From: Bacteroidales bacterium | GTDB taxonomy: Bacteria > Bacteroidota > Bacteroidia > Bacteroidales > P3 | DNA: 15,394 nucleotides | Direction: 5' to 3' | Assembly: GCA_023227645.1 (NCBI GenBank) | Contig: JALNVJ010000019.1 | Span: 1 to 15,394, forward strand | Shown here: one piece after another, positions 14,780 to 15,394 of the stretch | Position numbering within the stretch: the stretch's first letter is position 1 | How the letters are laid out: each line of letters begins with the position of its first letter | Notes under the pieces: generated by a model | Database searches by the model: none | The model's input: only the letters and a program-made list of their open reading frames with translations | What the model was told of the DNA's origin: nothing | Translations under genes and position numbers: made by a program

Positions 14780-15394
14780 CTATTCGAAGGTCAAGGTTAC
14801 GTAGAATATTCTTGTTTTATACTTATCTATTATGTTTGAGTATGGCTTTTGAGGCTCTGGAATATGCATATTGTTGAAACTAAAAGATGATTTAAGCTCT
14901 ATCCCAAATTTAAAATAAGGGAGATAGAAGTCAAATCCTGTTCCAAAAGTGTACATCCAATCAGTATTATTAAGCCTTAGAAGGAGGTCTTCTTCAGATA
15001 TCTTTTTGTTTTTCAAAGATGCCAAGTCATAAGCATATTTAGCACCAGTAATTAAATATGGGCGGAAATTTCTCCATCGTTTCGATTGTATCTTAAATTC
15101 TAAAGGAGCTTCCAAATAAATAGCCTCAACATTAGTTGACTCAGTTATATAATCACCCTTATTATTTATAATATTATAGTTAAATTTCCTGTCTCCAAAA
15201 CTAATAGTTGGAAGAAGCCTTAGACGTAAGTATTCAGATATTTTTAAATCTCCTATAATACCAAGTTGGAAACCGTGCTGATATGGATTATTCATTCCAA
15301 TAACCTTATCGGGCTCTGGTAAAGGGTCTTTAACTCTTAGAAGTGAAGAAAATTGATTATAACCTATCAATGCACCAAAATGAATTATTGTTTC
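14780..15394 (-). CDS. porT: PorT, type IX secretion system outer-membrane protein (5' end cut by window)
   Basis: The frame is open to the right edge, so the N-terminus and signal peptide are missing; 205 codons including the stop are visible. A TTG at 15370 could be read as a start, but the codons before it continue the family pattern (IIHFGALIGYNQFSS), so the gene begins outside. PorT-like beta-barrel features follow: a polar loop with PLPEPDKVIGMNNPY, LRLRLLPTISFGDRKFNYNI, IYLEAPLEFKIQSKRWRNFR then PYLITGAKYAYDLAS, and the closing strands FKFGIELKSSF and FYVTLTFE. PorT was identified as essential for gingipain secretion in Porphyromonas gingivalis. I recall porT often following ubiE; that gene would lie just beyond the right edge. 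Its presence implies a T9SS in the organism. Confidence 0.85.
   Translation of the reverse strand, partial: ETIIHFGALIGYNQFSSLLRVKDPLPEPDKVIGMNNPYQHGFQLGIIGDLKISEYLRLRLLPTISFGDRKFNYNIINNKGDYITESTNVEAIYLEAPLEFKIQSKRWRNFRPYLITGAKYAYDLASLKNKKISEEDLLLRLNNTDWMYTFGTGFDFYLPYFKFGIELKSSFSFNNMHIPEPQKPYSNIIDKYKTRIFYVTLTFE

Noticed and set aside
14429..14839. 136-codon plus-strand ORF
   Set aside because: It lies antisense to the N-terminal part of the FAD dehydrogenase and the end of porT, both clear family members. Its Ser/Asn/Thr-rich translation is typical of an antisense frame.
1..15394. CRISPR array, insertion sequence, phage, toxin-antitoxin or defence system
   Set aside because: No spaced repeats, transposase or integrase frames, or terminal repeats were seen. 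Nearly all coding length belongs to conserved housekeeping or envelope families.

Overview
The window is an AT-rich stretch of a Bacteroidota chromosome. Lineage markers agree: an LptC of Bacteroidota type, GldB and PorT (gliding / type IX secretion), a GSCFA-domain protein, a GldJ/GldK-like SUMF1-fold protein, signal peptides ending in FSQ or AQ, and matches to the Bacteroidota promoter box TAnnTTTG. PurL is the short form (744 aa, needing PurS and PurQ). This differs from the roughly 1200-residue single-chain enzyme I recall from Bacteroides and Flavobacterium, and may point to another lineage of the phylum. The genus cannot be named from this window.

Region 1 (1-10195, all minus strand, read right to left) is one long co-directional array: purL, an exported C1-family (bleomycin hydrolase-like) peptidase, a secreted acidic protein of unknown function, coaX (type III pantothenate kinase), an outer-membrane beta-barrel protein, an exported TPR protein, lptC, a DUF3298/RsiV-like lipoprotein and gldB, which is cut by the left edge. 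Gaps are 14-53 bases. The unknown protein overlaps coaX by 1 base and coaX overlaps the barrel gene by 17, so much of this is probably one operon. Apart from purL and coaX, every product appears to be exported or attached to the envelope.

Region 2 (10196-10365) is a divergent intergenic segment with one TAnnTTTG match facing purL and one facing the GSCFA gene. Region 3 (10366-12075, plus strand) holds the GSCFA-domain gene and cutC, 12 bases apart. Region 4 (12076-12438) is a 363-base AT-rich gap without a convincing gene. It contains a promoter-like TTG-N20-TATATTTG on the minus strand that serves no visible ORF. Region 5 (12439-13080, plus) encodes a short, degenerate GldJ/GldK-like exported protein. 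Region 6 (13096-15394, minus) holds a COG2509-type FAD-dependent dehydrogenase and porT, which runs off the right edge.

Most of this is conserved envelope and housekeeping gene content. No mobile element, CRISPR array, rRNA or convincing tRNA was seen. The least explained items are the coaX-coupled acidic protein, the shortened GldJ/GldK relative and the orphan promoter with a possible small RNA beside cutC.
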